A stretch of 64,000 nucleotides of DNA from Sphingomonas leidyi (GTDB taxonomy: Bacteria; Pseudomonadota; Alphaproteobacteria; Sphingomonadales; Sphingomonadaceae): NCBI RefSeq assembly GCF_011761945.1, contig NZ_JAASQV010000005.1, forward strand, positions 186,001 to 250,000, read 5' to 3'. Position 1 is the stretch's first letter. Each line of letters starts with the position of its first letter. The notes beneath the pieces are model-generated. The model worked only from the letters and a program-made list of their open reading frames with translations, made no database searches and had not been told where the DNA came from. Shown piece by piece: positions 53,101-62,225 of this stretch. The position numbers and the translations under genes are program-made.

Positions 53101-56100
53101 GCCGACTATGGCGGCGTCTATGACATGACGACCGGCCAGCGCATCGCCAGCGTCAACAATTTCCGCTGGTACGAAGGCCGGCCGAGCGACCAGATCACCT
53201 CGCGCTTCTTCAACTATTACGGGCAGGCCGATCAGGGCTGGTCGACGCTCTTCTACAAGCCCGAGGTCCGCGAATATCAGGGGCCGATGCCGGTGCAGGC
53301 CGGCTATGCGCAGGTGCCGGGCTGGTACAATCCTGGCTATCATGTCGACGAGACCAACTGGGTCCGGATGCTCGGGCCCGATGGCAGGCCAGTCGTCGCG
53401 ATCCAGTCCGGACAGGCCGACTATAGTGCCGAGGGCGGCGGCAACTACACCAACACCGCGACCATTGATCCCAGCCAGGCCTATGAATTCTCGATCTATT
53501 TCCAGCTATCGGCCACCGATCAGCACCATGTCTATCTGGGCCTGACTCCCTCGTACCCGGCCTATGTCGACCAGCAACGGTCCGGCGTCGCGAGCGAGAA
53601 TCCCTATTTCATGTACTGGGTGCCTACCGCGGCGGCGGGCTATCAGCCGGGCAAGTGGTACAAGATCGTCGGCTATGTGCTGCCCCAGGGATCCGCCCTG
53701 GGCACGGCGTCGAACTATGGCGGCGTCTATGACGTCGCGACGGGACAGAAGATCGAGGCCGTCTCCAATTATCAATGGTCGGCGGGTCGGCCCGACAACA
53801 GCGTCTTCCTCCGCTTCTTCAACTATTACGAAGAGTCGCTGCAGAACAAGAGCACCTATTTCTACGGTGCCTCGTTCCGCCCGGTCGACGATTTCGTCCA
53901 GTCCACGTTCGACGAGGCGAGGCTCGTCCAGTCGGCGCATTATAACCGCGCCGGCGAGCTGGTCAGCCTGACCGAGACGGGAAAGAACGTCACCGGCGGC
54001 ACCGCCACCTATGCCTATGACGAGGCCGGCCGGCTGAAGAGCGCGACGGACTTCCGCGGCAACAGGCATTATTACGTCTATGACAAGCGCGGGCGAAAGA
54101 CCGCCGATGTCGCTGCCGATGGCACGATGGTCGAGTATCGTTACGACGCCGAGGGGCGACAGGTTGCGAGCGTCCGCTATTATCAGACGCTCAGCGTCGG
54201 GCAGATGCAGCTGCTCCGCGAGACCGACGGCATCCTCGACGTCGCGCGCATTCGACCCGTTGCGGGCAGTACCGCCGACGTCTGGACCTGGACGGTCTAT
54301 GACATTGCCGGCCGGGTGCTGGAGACGATCCAGGGCGAGGGTGCCGTCACTGCCCATGAATATGATGGCGCGGGCCGCCTGGTCCGCACCATGGGCTATG
54401 CCAACAAGCTGTCCAGCGGCCAGATCGCGGCGCTGATCGCCAATCCGGTGAGCGGCGTCCTGCTGCCGGGGAGCAGCGCCGGGGACAGGGTCTCGCGCAG
54501 CTTCTTCGACAAGGACGGCCTGCTGCTCGGCACGCTGGACGGCGAGGGCTATCTGAGCCGGACGATCTATGACGGCGCCGGACAGGTGATCGAGACGATC
54601 GCCTATGCCAATGCGACCGGCACGGCATATCGCGCCGCCGGCACGCTCGATCAGCTCGCGGCGAGCGCTGGCACCAGCGGCGCGGATCGCCATGTCCATT
54701 TCGTCTATGATGGCCAGGGGCTGCTCCGCTACCAGATCGACCCGCTCGGCACCGTCACCGAATATGGCTATGTCGAGCCCTATTCCTGGGCCTATGGCCG
54801 GGTGCGCAACACGACGCGCTATGCGGGAACGATCGCGCTGCCCGGTACCTTCACTCTGGGTTCGGTGGCGTCCGCGCTTTCGAGTGCGGGACTGGTCGGC
54901 GCGGCGGGCAACCGCACCAGCTACAATGTCTACGACAGGGCCGGCCAGCTGATCTATGCGATCGACGCCGCCGGCGGGGTGGTGGGTTATGTCTATGACG
55001 ATCTCGGCCGGATCGTGAAGACGATCGCGTTCGCCGAACCCCGACCGACCTCGAGCCAGCCGCTGCCGGGCGACATGGAAGCCTGGGCCGCGGCGCGCGC
55101 CGGCAACGGCGCCAACCGCGTCACGCGGGCCTTCTACAATGGCCGCGGCGACTTGCTCTACGCGATCGATGCGGAAGGCTTCGTCACCGAGAAGCGCTAC
55201 GATGCCGATGGCCGCGTCGTGCGGACGATCCGCTATGATGTGCAGACCGGCATCGCGGACGGCGCCACCGCGGCGGTGGTGGCGGCCGCGGTGGCTGCAT
55301 CCGGCTATGCTGGCACGCAGACCGTCTATGACGTGCAGGGCCGGGTCTCCGACCAGTATGACGAGGAGGGTGTCCGGACCTGGTACTGGTATCGTGGCAA
55401 CGGCCAGCTGGGGCAGGTCTCGCGCGCCTTTGGCACCGTCGACCAGAGTGATACCGACTATTATTACGACGCCGCCAACCGGCTTCAGGAACGCTACGAC
55501 GCATATGGCACGGCCGAGCAGGCGATCACCACCTATTATTACAACGGCCTGGGCGACCTGATCGCAGTCAGCGATCCCAATGCGCATACGACGTCGTTCG
55601 AATATGACCATGCGGGGCGGGTGGTCCGCCAGGCGAATGCGTATGGCTCACCGACGGTGTTCGAATACAACGCGTTCGGCGAAGTGACGCGGACGATCAA
55701 CGCACGCGGTTTCAGCACGTACAGCGAGTATGACAAGGCCGGTCGGGTGACGTCGGTGGTCGATGCGCTGGGGAATGCGACGACGACGCGCTACACGGCG
55801 TTCGGGGAAGTGGCGTCGGTGACGCGCGGTGCGGCGGTGACGAGCTTCGGCTATGACAAGCTGGGCCGGGCGGTGACGACGACCGATGCCGAGGGCGGGG
55901 TCGAGACGAGCGGCTATGACGCGTTCGGCAACCGGATCCGGTTGGTGAACAAGCTGGGTGGCGTCACCGACTATAGCTATGACCGCCGCGGGCTGCTGGC
56001 GGAGGAAAGGGTCCAGGCGATCCTGGACGGGAGCGGCAACGTCGTCACCGCCGCCTTCTCGCGCAACCGCTATGAATATGACGCGCGCGGCAATGTGGTG

Positions 56101-59100
56101 CACCGGATCGAGGCGTACGGCCTGGCCGAGCAGCGCGACAGCTGGTTCGAATATGACAAGGCGAACCGGCTGACGTCGAAATGGGGCGAGGCGGTGTCGG
56201 TGGGGCTGTCGCAGACCATGGCGACGCCGCGGGAATATTATCGCTACGACACGCGCGGCAACCTGGTCGAGACGATCGACGCGAACGGCGCGCGGACGCT
56301 CAGCTATTATGACGACCTGGACCGCAGGATCGCGCAGGTGACGCCGGCGGGGACGGCGGGCACGCAGGGCGTGCTGTCGACCTTCGCCTATGATGCGGCG
56401 GGCAACCTGACCGCGAGCCGAACCTGGGCGACGCTGGTGGCGCTGCCGGGCACGGCGGGCGGCACGCCGCCGGGCAATCCCGGCGGGGCGTATCGCGAGA
56501 CGGTCAACACCTATGACGCGCTCGACCGGCTGAAGACGAGCAGCGTCGCGAACCAGGGCGTCGGCTATTGGAACGGCAGCAGCTATGCCTATGCGACGGG
56601 CGTCACGCTGACCACCAGCTACGACTATGACCTGGCGGGCAATGTGGTGCGCACGACCGGGCCGGACGGCGCGGTGGTCCACAGCTATTACGACGCGCTG
56701 GACCGCAAGACCGCGCAGGTCGATGCCGGATCCTGGCTGACGACGTGGAGCTATGATGCGGAGGGCAATGTGCTTTCCGAGTGGCGCTATGCGGGGCAGG
56801 CGACCGGCGTCTCGATCGCGGGCTATGGCGCGCCGGGCACGCAAGGCGACGACCGCGTCACCAATTTCGCGTACGACAAGATGGGCCGGCGCATCCGCGA
56901 ATCGCGCTGGCTGGTCGAGACCTGGTCGCTGAACGCGGCCAATGGCCAGCTCGTCGGCGGCGGCGGCAGATGGGCGGACATCCAGTACAGCTACAACGCG
57001 CTGGGCGAGGTCCGGACGAAGACCGAGGCGACGGGCGACGGCACCACCTATAGCTATGACACTGCCGGGCGGCTGATCCAGGAGGCGCGACCGGGCTTCA
57101 ATGGCGTGACGCCGACGGTGCGCTACCAGTATAACGGGCTGGGCCAGCTCACCGTGACGCGGCAGGGCGATTATTACGTCTCGGGCAACGACCGGATCAG
57201 CACCAATCTCTATGACGGGGCGGGCCGGCTGACCGGGGTGAGCGACGCGCTGGGGCAGACGCGCAGCTATTATTACGATGCGGCCGGCCGCAAGGTCGGC
57301 GAATCCTATGCCCGCGCGCTGGGCGATGTCGCCGGCACGCTGGTGACCGAGGGCATCTCGTACCAGTACGACCTTGCCGGCAATGTCGTGCGCCAGGCGA
57401 TCAACACGATCGCGGGCGGCAGCTGGAGCGAAGTGAGCTACACGCAGAGCGCGTATGATGCGTTCGGCGCGATCACGGCGCGCGGCACCAATGGCGGGTG
57501 GCAGGAGCAGTTCCGCTACGACACTGCCGGGCACCTGGTCGCGTCCAACGCGGGCGACGGGGTGTGGCGGATCCATGCCTATGACAAGGCCGGGCGGCAA
57601 ACGCTCGCCATCGAGAGCAACGGCACGACTGATCTCTCGGCCCTGTCGCAAGCCTCGGCGATCGGCCTGATCGCGGGTGGCACCGTCACCGCGAGCGCCA
57701 CGGTCTATGACGGGCGTGGCCAGGCGGTGCAGGCGGTGCAGGTCCAGCGCCAGACCGCGGTCGGCGGCGGTACCCAGAACATCGCGACGGCGCGGGGCTA
57801 TACCGCGTTCGGCGAGCTGGCCTGGGAAACCGACGCCTATGGCCGGCAGACCGACTACAGCTACAACACGATGGGCCGGGTGACGCAGATCCAGCGGCCG
57901 AGCGTCTCCGTCACTGCCGAGAACGGCACGGTATCGAGCACCCGCCCGACCGAGCGGATGTTCTACGACATCTCGGGCCGGTTGATCGGCACCCAGGACG
58001 CCAACAGCGTGCAGACGGGCTCGGGGGTGAAGACGACGCGCCAGCTGCTCGCCGGCACCGGCTATGGCGACGGCGCGGCGCTGATGGTCAAGGAATGGCA
58101 TCCGGATGGCGGCGTCGTCGCCAACAGCTATGACGTGTTCGGCGACCAGGTCGACAGCTGGGACGCCCTCAACCGTCATACGAGCATGGCCTATGACAAG
58201 CTCGGCCGCCTCACCCAGGTGACCCGGCCGGCGACGGCGGCGGGCACGCTGGTGCAATCCTATGCCTATGACGTGCTCGGCAACCGGATCGGTGCGTGGA
58301 ACAACGCCGTCGGCTATGCCGGCCGCGAGCGCACCCAATATGACGCGCTTGGCCGGATCACGCTGCAGGTCGCGTTCGGGGGCGACACCACCACCACCAG
58401 CTATGGCTGGGACGGCACCATGGCCACCTCGGGGCTGGGGACGTTCGGCGACTGGGTCGCGACCACCAGCTATGCCAATGGCATGACTTCGGTTTCACGC
58501 ACCGACCTTCAGGGCCGGATGACGTCCAAGACCGACCTGGGCGGCCATGTAACCAGTGCCGGCTATGACCTGGCCGGCCGGATGACCAGCCGCACCACCA
58601 CCGGCGCGCACGGCACCGAGAGCGCGAGCTACGCCTGGCTCAACAACGGCCAGATCGGGTCGATGAGCACCAGTGCCGCCGGCATCACCACTACCCAGAG
58701 CTCGAGCTACGACCTTACCGGCAACAAGCTCACCGAATATTCCACCCGCGCCGGCGTGGTCATCCAGAACGCCACCGCCACCTATGACGCGCTGAACCGG
58801 CTCGTCACCTGGTCGGAATCGGGCAGCGATGCGAGCATCACCCCGGCGGCCTCCTCGACGTACGAATATGACGCCAATTCCAACGTCATGCGCACGCTGA
58901 GCAGCTTCCGCTACCTGGACCAGAACGGCGCGGCGCTGGGGTTCGTGGCGACGAAGGACGATGTCTATCGCTACGACACGATGAACCGCATGGTGCGTGG
59001 CGGGGGCGTGGACATCGCCTATGACGTTGCAGGCCAGCGTGTGCGGGTGGCGACCTGGTCGGACGGGCTGACGTGGACGGGGTGGCGTGCGCGTGCGCCG

Positions 59101-62100
59101 GGTTCGGGGCAGATCGTGCTGGCCGACGATCCGTCGATGTATGAATGGCAGGGCTATAACTGGACCCCGGCGGGGCGGGCGACCTATTCGGGCCAGGTGG
59201 TCGAGACCTATAGCTACACGGCGGACGGTCAGCTCGACCAGGTCTGGGTGTCGGCGGAGCAGGCGAGCGCCAATGGCGGCCCCTTCGTCCAGGCCAACGG
59301 GACGTTCGGCCCGGCGGTGCGGCGGGCGGCCTTTGCCTATGACCTGCAGGGGCGGCTGACCGGCCAGACCGATTACGAGGCGGACGGGACGACGGTGGCC
59401 TATAGCCGCAGCGAGCTGTGGTACGATGCGGCGGGCCGGCTCTATCACGAGATGCAGGTGGTGCGGCAGGGCGCGGACACGCTGCTGACCTATCTCGACA
59501 CCGGCTATGGCGCGGGGACGGGGGGCTATGCGCTGGGCGCGGTGACGAGCGTGAGCGCAGTGACGTTCAAGAACGGCTCGAACAGCGCGGTGCCCGATAC
59601 GCTGACGACGAACGGCTTTGCCTGGTTCGACGGGGCGGTGCAGGCATCGGTGGCGTACAAGCCGGATGCGTCGGGCTCGAGCGTGTTCACGACGAGCTAT
59701 GGGCTGAGCGCGGGCGGGCTGACGAACAGCGCCTATATCGCGGACGGGCGGCCGCGCGAGGTGCGCTTCGTGCTGGACGCGGCGGGGCAGGTGGTCCGGC
59801 GGGACGAGACGGACAACAACGTGTCGCTGGGGGATCCGCACCAGCTCTGGTACCGGTTCAACGGGCGCGAGATGGGCAATGTCACCAACGACAATGTCGA
59901 TGCGGCGTATCTGAGCTCGATCGCGAGCCGTCAGACGGCGGCGGGGACGGGGGCGTTCCGGAACGGCGCGCTGACGGGCGGCGGGCGTGCGGTGTTCGGA
60001 GAGGCATATCGGGCGCTGACGAGCTACGGCCAGGGCGGCGCGGGCGGCAGCTACGAGGCGCAGGGCGGCGAGACGCTGGAGGGCGTGGCGGCGCAGCTGT
60101 GGGGCGACGGGGCGCTCTGGTACCGGCTGGCCGAGGCGAACGGGCTGTCGGTGTCGGCGACGCTGGTGGCGGGGCAGCGGCTCACCATCCCGGCGGGGGT
60201 GATGCGCAGTTCGAACAGCGTGGCGACGTTCAAGCCCTATGACCCGGCCGAAGCGCTGGGCAGCCTCAGCCCGACCACGCCCAAGCCCGCGCAGAAGGGC
60301 AACAAGTGCGGCGCGCTCGGCGCGATCCTGATGATCGCGATCGCGGTGGCGGTGACGGCGCTGACGCGGGTGCCGTTCGCGAAGCTGTTCGCGGGACTGG
60401 GCGTGGGAAGCACGGCGGCGCCGGGGGCTGCGCTGCTGGCGGGCACCGGCCAGATGACGATCGGGCTGACCAGCGCGGCCAGCATTGCGGGCGGCGTGGC
60501 GGCGGGGGTGGCGGGGAGCGTGGCGAGCCAGGCGTTCGGGGTTGCGGCGGGGATCCAGGACAAGTTCAGCTGGAAGGGGGTGGCGCTGGCGGGGATCAGC
60601 GCAGGCGTGGCGGCGGGGTTGGCGGGCAGCTTCGACAAGATCGCCGGCAGCGCCTTTCTGGGCGACGCGGCACGCGGTGCGCTGGGCAGCGCGATCGGCC
60701 AGGGCATCGGGGTGGCGACCGGGCTGCAATCGAAGTTCGACTTTGCCGGCGTTGCGGCGGCGGGGCTGGGAATGGGCGCCTCGGGCGCGATCGGGCTGGG
60801 CGGCTTTGAAGGCAGGCTGCTGAGCAACACCGCCGGCGGCCTCGCCAATGCCGCGGCGCGCAGCCTGCTCGACGGCACCAGCTTCGGCGACAATATCCTC
60901 GCGGCGCTGCCCGATATCATCGGGCAGACCATTGGGGATGCGGTTGCCGGGATAGCGCAGGGCGGGTCACGGCGTAGGATAGCGCTGGGTGCCTATGCTG
61001 CTGCTGGATATGGGTCCGGCAGCGACGTTCAATTGTCCGAACCTGTCGTCAGCGGCGGTATAAGCCGGACGATCCTGAACGGTAGCGCGCTAAACAGGGC
61101 GATCTCGGCGGCTTCGGGCGGTAGCATCGGAGGCATTGCCGAAAGTCTATACAGCGACTCCACGAGCTGGACTCGTATCGTCATCCCCGAGTCCGGCACA
61201 TACAGCTATTCGGTGCGAGGCTATGCGGCCGTCTCCGACAGACGGTTTGTTACAAGGGATACCGAGCATTTCAGCGTGGTTTCGGTCTCGGGGCCTCCGG
61301 GCGCCGTGTTCGATTTCAGGGATGTGGTTCAAGGCAGTGCCCACTATCGCCAATGGCGCAATGAACAAGGAGAGTTCATTGGCCAGCATGTTCCCATGGA
61401 AGGGACCAGCGCGTGGACATATGGGACTCCGGACCATCCTGATATCGTCGTCCCGCCGATGTATGTGCCGACGCTGACGGTATCGATCCAGGCCATCGAG
61501 CCCGGAGCTCAGGGGCTTGGCTGGCGGGGCCTCATCTACTCCGACAATCCTACCGCCCAGCACATTGCTCGGTCATGGCTGGGGCTGGACCTTGCGAACC
61601 CCGGCTCGGTGGACGCGGCCATGTACCGCCAGGATCGTGAGATGGTAGCGACGCAGAGGCGCGTGGAGGCCGCGCTTGGCGAGTTCGACTTCCAGATGGG
61701 AATTCTCGCTGCGCCGATGCTGATGCTGGCGAGCGGCCCGCTCGAGGGCGGCGCTGCCATTGGCGGCGCTGGTCTGGCAGCACGCTCGGCCAGCCGCAGA
61801 TACCTTCTTAGCCGGGCGGTTGCTGCAAACAGTGTGGATGATGTCGTCAGGCTGACTCCGCAGCAGGTCAAAGCCAAAATTATCGGCACTGCGCAGCAGA
61901 CCGGGAATGGCGGAGCGCACGCCTTTCGGAGCTATCGCGAGGCTATTCTGTTGGCCCGAAACCCAGAGGTAGGGGCGGTGTATCTCAATAAGGGCTACAA
62001 CGCGGGGCTAGAGCTTGCACCGAAAGCCATTAGCCCCAATCGTCGTCCAGACGTGCTAGGCCGGTATTTTGATGGCCGCGTCGATCGGGTTGAGGTGTTT

Positions 62101-62217
62101 TCAAGGACTGACGATGCGCTTACGCTCAGGTCTCGCAACACGTTCCTTGACCCGCAGATACGGGCGCAAGGATTCACGCCGTTGCAACCGCGTGTCGTCT
62201 ATCCAGTCAGGAAGTAG
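50146..62217 (+). CDS. giant Rhs/YD-repeat protein with polymorphic C-terminal toxin tip
   Basis: About 4,023 residues. The start at 50146 (MVAIFTGAG) is set by GGGGGAAC upstream; GTG at 50125 is an alternative. There is no Sec signal. The order is an N-terminal domain (LLLNAATGNLLISRQDEFLVGRGPDVAVSRTYNSLG), a long set of YD repeats, three tandem lectin-like modules (52110-53890), many more YD repeats to about 59900, a LysM-like domain (ETLEGVAAQLWGDGALWYRLAEANGL, about 60050-60200), a Gly/Ala-rich hydrophobic pre-toxin segment (60300-60960) and a variable tip (about 60975-62214). The last 90 residues (NKGYNAGLEL, RRPDVLGRYFDGRVDRVEVFS) look like a PD-(D/E)xK-type nuclease. I did not see the DPxGL core motif of E. 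coli Rhs. No VgrG or PAAR gene is nearby. It is probably a secreted or cell-surface interbacterial toxin carrier. Confidence 0.92.
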   Translation: MVAIFTGAGTGFERGSGSALGSSGLLGSASVGRGGEQLLLNAATGNLLISRQDEFLVGRGPDVAVSRTYNSLGDGSDDNGDNWLQSTDRKLFGFDGALNAVGSVVKRRAADGSVVTYVSDGTAYRATNSAGIHDKVTYDGSWHWSSEDGRIVEDYGYWVNGYVITRQTDTTSGDSLTFTYSGDKLTTVTTADGGQIQYSWSGNHITQVVSGDGTATRYHYDSYDRLCRVDTELTGGGSVYSLFYTYDGSSKRVASLAQTDGSRIEFTYAQIGGDYRVTAVKQWVDEGVSRTTRIDYDLANRVTTIIDPAGVGTRFYYDSVGKLTRLDEAAAGPGAAEHITTFQYSGDDLEAVRGYDGAAKLATNSFSSYMAYLRDARGNIVQTVDGTLHTVVRTYSASNRLLTETSYTGLDPEGAGGVLPSGGMTTRYVYDSQDRLTYTVSAEGRVTQYSYTYDLPTMVTTYVDQRFNLAGWAADAAPSAAQMDAWRSAIADKSAVQLHQNWYDGRGNLTRTTEWGAANADGTPSSANDYKTTHYVYDSAGRLLSKTVAGTNPQTFVYDGLGRLISSTDANGATTLTIYRDGLNQVDTVTLPAGGNLVNQSGWPTQPAGSQPVRGPNLADNSRWPEEVEGPNRIDLANWPGNPASVPGGTATLPTWNNSYTPETQWVSTIGPNGLPVVAMNAGQSDAYDPGGGNQTNLSTYDSTKAYRFTLNFQVTEANKHLVFFGLFGDGANAMVRNGQDGSEDGNPYFTYAIPGSGNSLQAGRWYTMVGYVLPAGAENVAWGSLGGVYDAETGDKVLNVNSFRWNETYTGSKAGVRFFNYYNKEIQGYYTNFYKPEMHQLNFGSGPASIEGWSNVLSYLGETRWTRTIGADGSPVWAIKTGQLDANEPGGGNHSNAITIDGSKAYEFTYYFKKTDLDSHNIYFGAQDDWSGNAYTRRAWDGSVTNNPYFFSAGTDWQTQNLQSDRWYKVVGYVFPEGSANINTADYGGVYDMTTGQRIASVNNFRWYEGRPSDQITSRFFNYYGQADQGWSTLFYKPEVREYQGPMPVQAGYAQVPGWYNPGYHVDETNWVRMLGPDGRPVVAIQSGQADYSAEGGGNYTNTATIDPSQAYEFSIYFQLSATDQHHVYLGLTPSYPAYVDQQRSGVASENPYFMYWVPTAAAGYQPGKWYKIVGYVLPQGSALGTASNYGGVYDVATGQKIEAVSNYQWSAGRPDNSVFLRFFNYYEESLQNKSTYFYGASFRPVDDFVQSTFDEARLVQSAHYNRAGELVSLTETGKNVTGGTATYAYDEAGRLKSATDFRGNRHYYVYDKRGRKTADVAADGTMVEYRYDAEGRQVASVRYYQTLSVGQMQLLRETDGILDVARIRPVAGSTADVWTWTVYDIAGRVLETIQGEGAVTAHEYDGAGRLVRTMGYANKLSSGQIAALIANPVSGVLLPGSSAGDRVSRSFFDKDGLLLGTLDGEGYLSRTIYDGAGQVIETIAYANATGTAYRAAGTLDQLAASAGTSGADRHVHFVYDGQGLLRYQIDPLGTVTEYGYVEPYSWAYGRVRNTTRYAGTIALPGTFTLGSVASALSSAGLVGAAGNRTSYNVYDRAGQLIYAIDAAGGVVGYVYDDLGRIVKTIAFAEPRPTSSQPLPGDMEAWAAARAGNGANRVTRAFYNGRGDLLYAIDAEGFVTEKRYDADGRVVRTIRYDVQTGIADGATAAVVAAAVAASGYAGTQTVYDVQGRVSDQYDEEGVRTWYWYRGNGQLGQVSRAFGTVDQSDTDYYYDAANRLQERYDAYGTAEQAITTYYYNGLGDLIAVSDPNAHTTSFEYDHAGRVVRQANAYGSPTVFEYNAFGEVTRTINARGFSTYSEYDKAGRVTSVVDALGNATTTRYTAFGEVASVTRGAAVTSFGYDKLGRAVTTTDAEGGVETSGYDAFGNRIRLVNKLGGVTDYSYDRRGLLAEERVQAILDGSGNVVTAAFSRNRYEYDARGNVVHRIEAYGLAEQRDSWFEYDKANRLTSKWGEAVSVGLSQTMATPREYYRYDTRGNLVETIDANGARTLSYYDDLDRRIAQVTPAGTAGTQGVLSTFAYDAAGNLTASRTWATLVALPGTAGGTPPGNPGGAYRETVNTYDALDRLKTSSVANQGVGYWNGSSYAYATGVTLTTSYDYDLAGNVVRTTGPDGAVVHSYYDALDRKTAQVDAGSWLTTWSYDAEGNVLSEWRYAGQATGVSIAGYGAPGTQGDDRVTNFAYDKMGRRIRESRWLVETWSLNAANGQLVGGGGRWADIQYSYNALGEVRTKTEATGDGTTYSYDTAGRLIQEARPGFNGVTPTVRYQYNGLGQLTVTRQGDYYVSGNDRISTNLYDGAGRLTGVSDALGQTRSYYYDAAGRKVGESYARALGDVAGTLVTEGISYQYDLAGNVVRQAINTIAGGSWSEVSYTQSAYDAFGAITARGTNGGWQEQFRYDTAGHLVASNAGDGVWRIHAYDKAGRQTLAIESNGTTDLSALSQASAIGLIAGGTVTASATVYDGRGQAVQAVQVQRQTAVGGGTQNIATARGYTAFGELAWETDAYGRQTDYSYNTMGRVTQIQRPSVSVTAENGTVSSTRPTERMFYDISGRLIGTQDANSVQTGSGVKTTRQLLAGTGYGDGAALMVKEWHPDGGVVANSYDVFGDQVDSWDALNRHTSMAYDKLGRLTQVTRPATAAGTLVQSYAYDVLGNRIGAWNNAVGYAGRERTQYDALGRITLQVAFGGDTTTTSYGWDGTMATSGLGTFGDWVATTSYANGMTSVSRTDLQGRMTSKTDLGGHVTSAGYDLAGRMTSRTTTGAHGTESASYAWLNNGQIGSMSTSAAGITTTQSSSYDLTGNKLTEYSTRAGVVIQNATATYDALNRLVTWSESGSDASITPAASSTYEYDANSNVMRTLSSFRYLDQNGAALGFVATKDDVYRYDTMNRMVRGGGVDIAYDVAGQRVRVATWSDGLTWTGWRARAPGSGQIVLADDPSMYEWQGYNWTPAGRATYSGQVVETYSYTADGQLDQVWVSAEQASANGGPFVQANGTFGPAVRRAAFAYDLQGRLTGQTDYEADGTTVAYSRSELWYDAAGRLYHEMQVVRQGADTLLTYLDTGYGAGTGGYALGAVTSVSAVTFKNGSNSAVPDTLTTNGFAWFDGAVQASVAYKPDASGSSVFTTSYGLSAGGLTNSAYIADGRPREVRFVLDAAGQVVRRDETDNNVSLGDPHQLWYRFNGREMGNVTNDNVDAAYLSSIASRQTAAGTGAFRNGALTGGGRAVFGEAYRALTSYGQGGAGGSYEAQGGETLEGVAAQLWGDGALWYRLAEANGLSVSATLVAGQRLTIPAGVMRSSNSVATFKPYDPAEALGSLSPTTPKPAQKGNKCGALGAILMIAIAVAVTALTRVPFAKLFAGLGVGSTAAPGAALLAGTGQMTIGLTSAASIAGGVAAGVAGSVASQAFGVAAGIQDKFSWKGVALAGISAGVAAGLAGSFDKIAGSAFLGDAARGALGSAIGQGIGVATGLQSKFDFAGVAAAGLGMGASGAIGLGGFEGRLLSNTAGGLANAAARSLLDGTSFGDNILAALPDIIGQTIGDAVAGIAQGGSRRRIALGAYAAAGYGSGSDVQLSEPVVSGGISRTILNGSALNRAISAASGGSIGGIAESLYSDSTSWTRIVIPESGTYSYSVRGYAAVSDRRFVTRDTEHFSVVSVSGPPGAVFDFRDVVQGSAHYRQWRNEQGEFIGQHVPMEGTSAWTYGTPDHPDIVVPPMYVPTLTVSIQAIEPGAQGLGWRGLIYSDNPTAQHIARSWLGLDLANPGSVDAAMYRQDREMVATQRRVEAALGEFDFQMGILAAPMLMLASGPLEGGAAIGGAGLAARSASRRYLLSRAVAANSVDDVVRLTPQQVKAKIIGTAQQTGNGGAHAFRSYREAILLARNPEVGAVYLNKGYNAGLELAPKAISPNRRPDVLGRYFDGRVDRVEVFSRTDDALTLRSRNTFLDPQIRAQGFTPLQPRVVYPVRK
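52110..53890 (+). repeat. three tandem lectin-like modules inside the Rhs protein
   Basis: Three copies of about 200 residues. Landmarks recur with spacing of about 600 and 620 bases: GGGN (52214, 52814, 53434), then KAYRF/KAYEF/QAYEF, then WYTMVGYVLP/WYKVVGYVFP/WYKIVGYVLP, GGVYD-x-x-TG, and RFFNYY followed by an aromatic end. The copies diverge at the DNA level, so the triplication is old. The beta-rich, aromatic-rich pattern suggests carbohydrate- or surface-binding domains. Confidence 0.8.
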
Positions 62218-62225
62218 GAACGGTA

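Noticed and set aside
49810..53343. Long minus-strand frames opposite the Rhs gene
   Set aside because: Antisense shadows of the repetitive YD-repeat coding sequence.
50900..59900. Possible CRISPR or satellite repeats in the Rhs region
   Set aside because: The periodicity comes from degenerate YD protein repeats; there are no identical short repeats with unique spacers.
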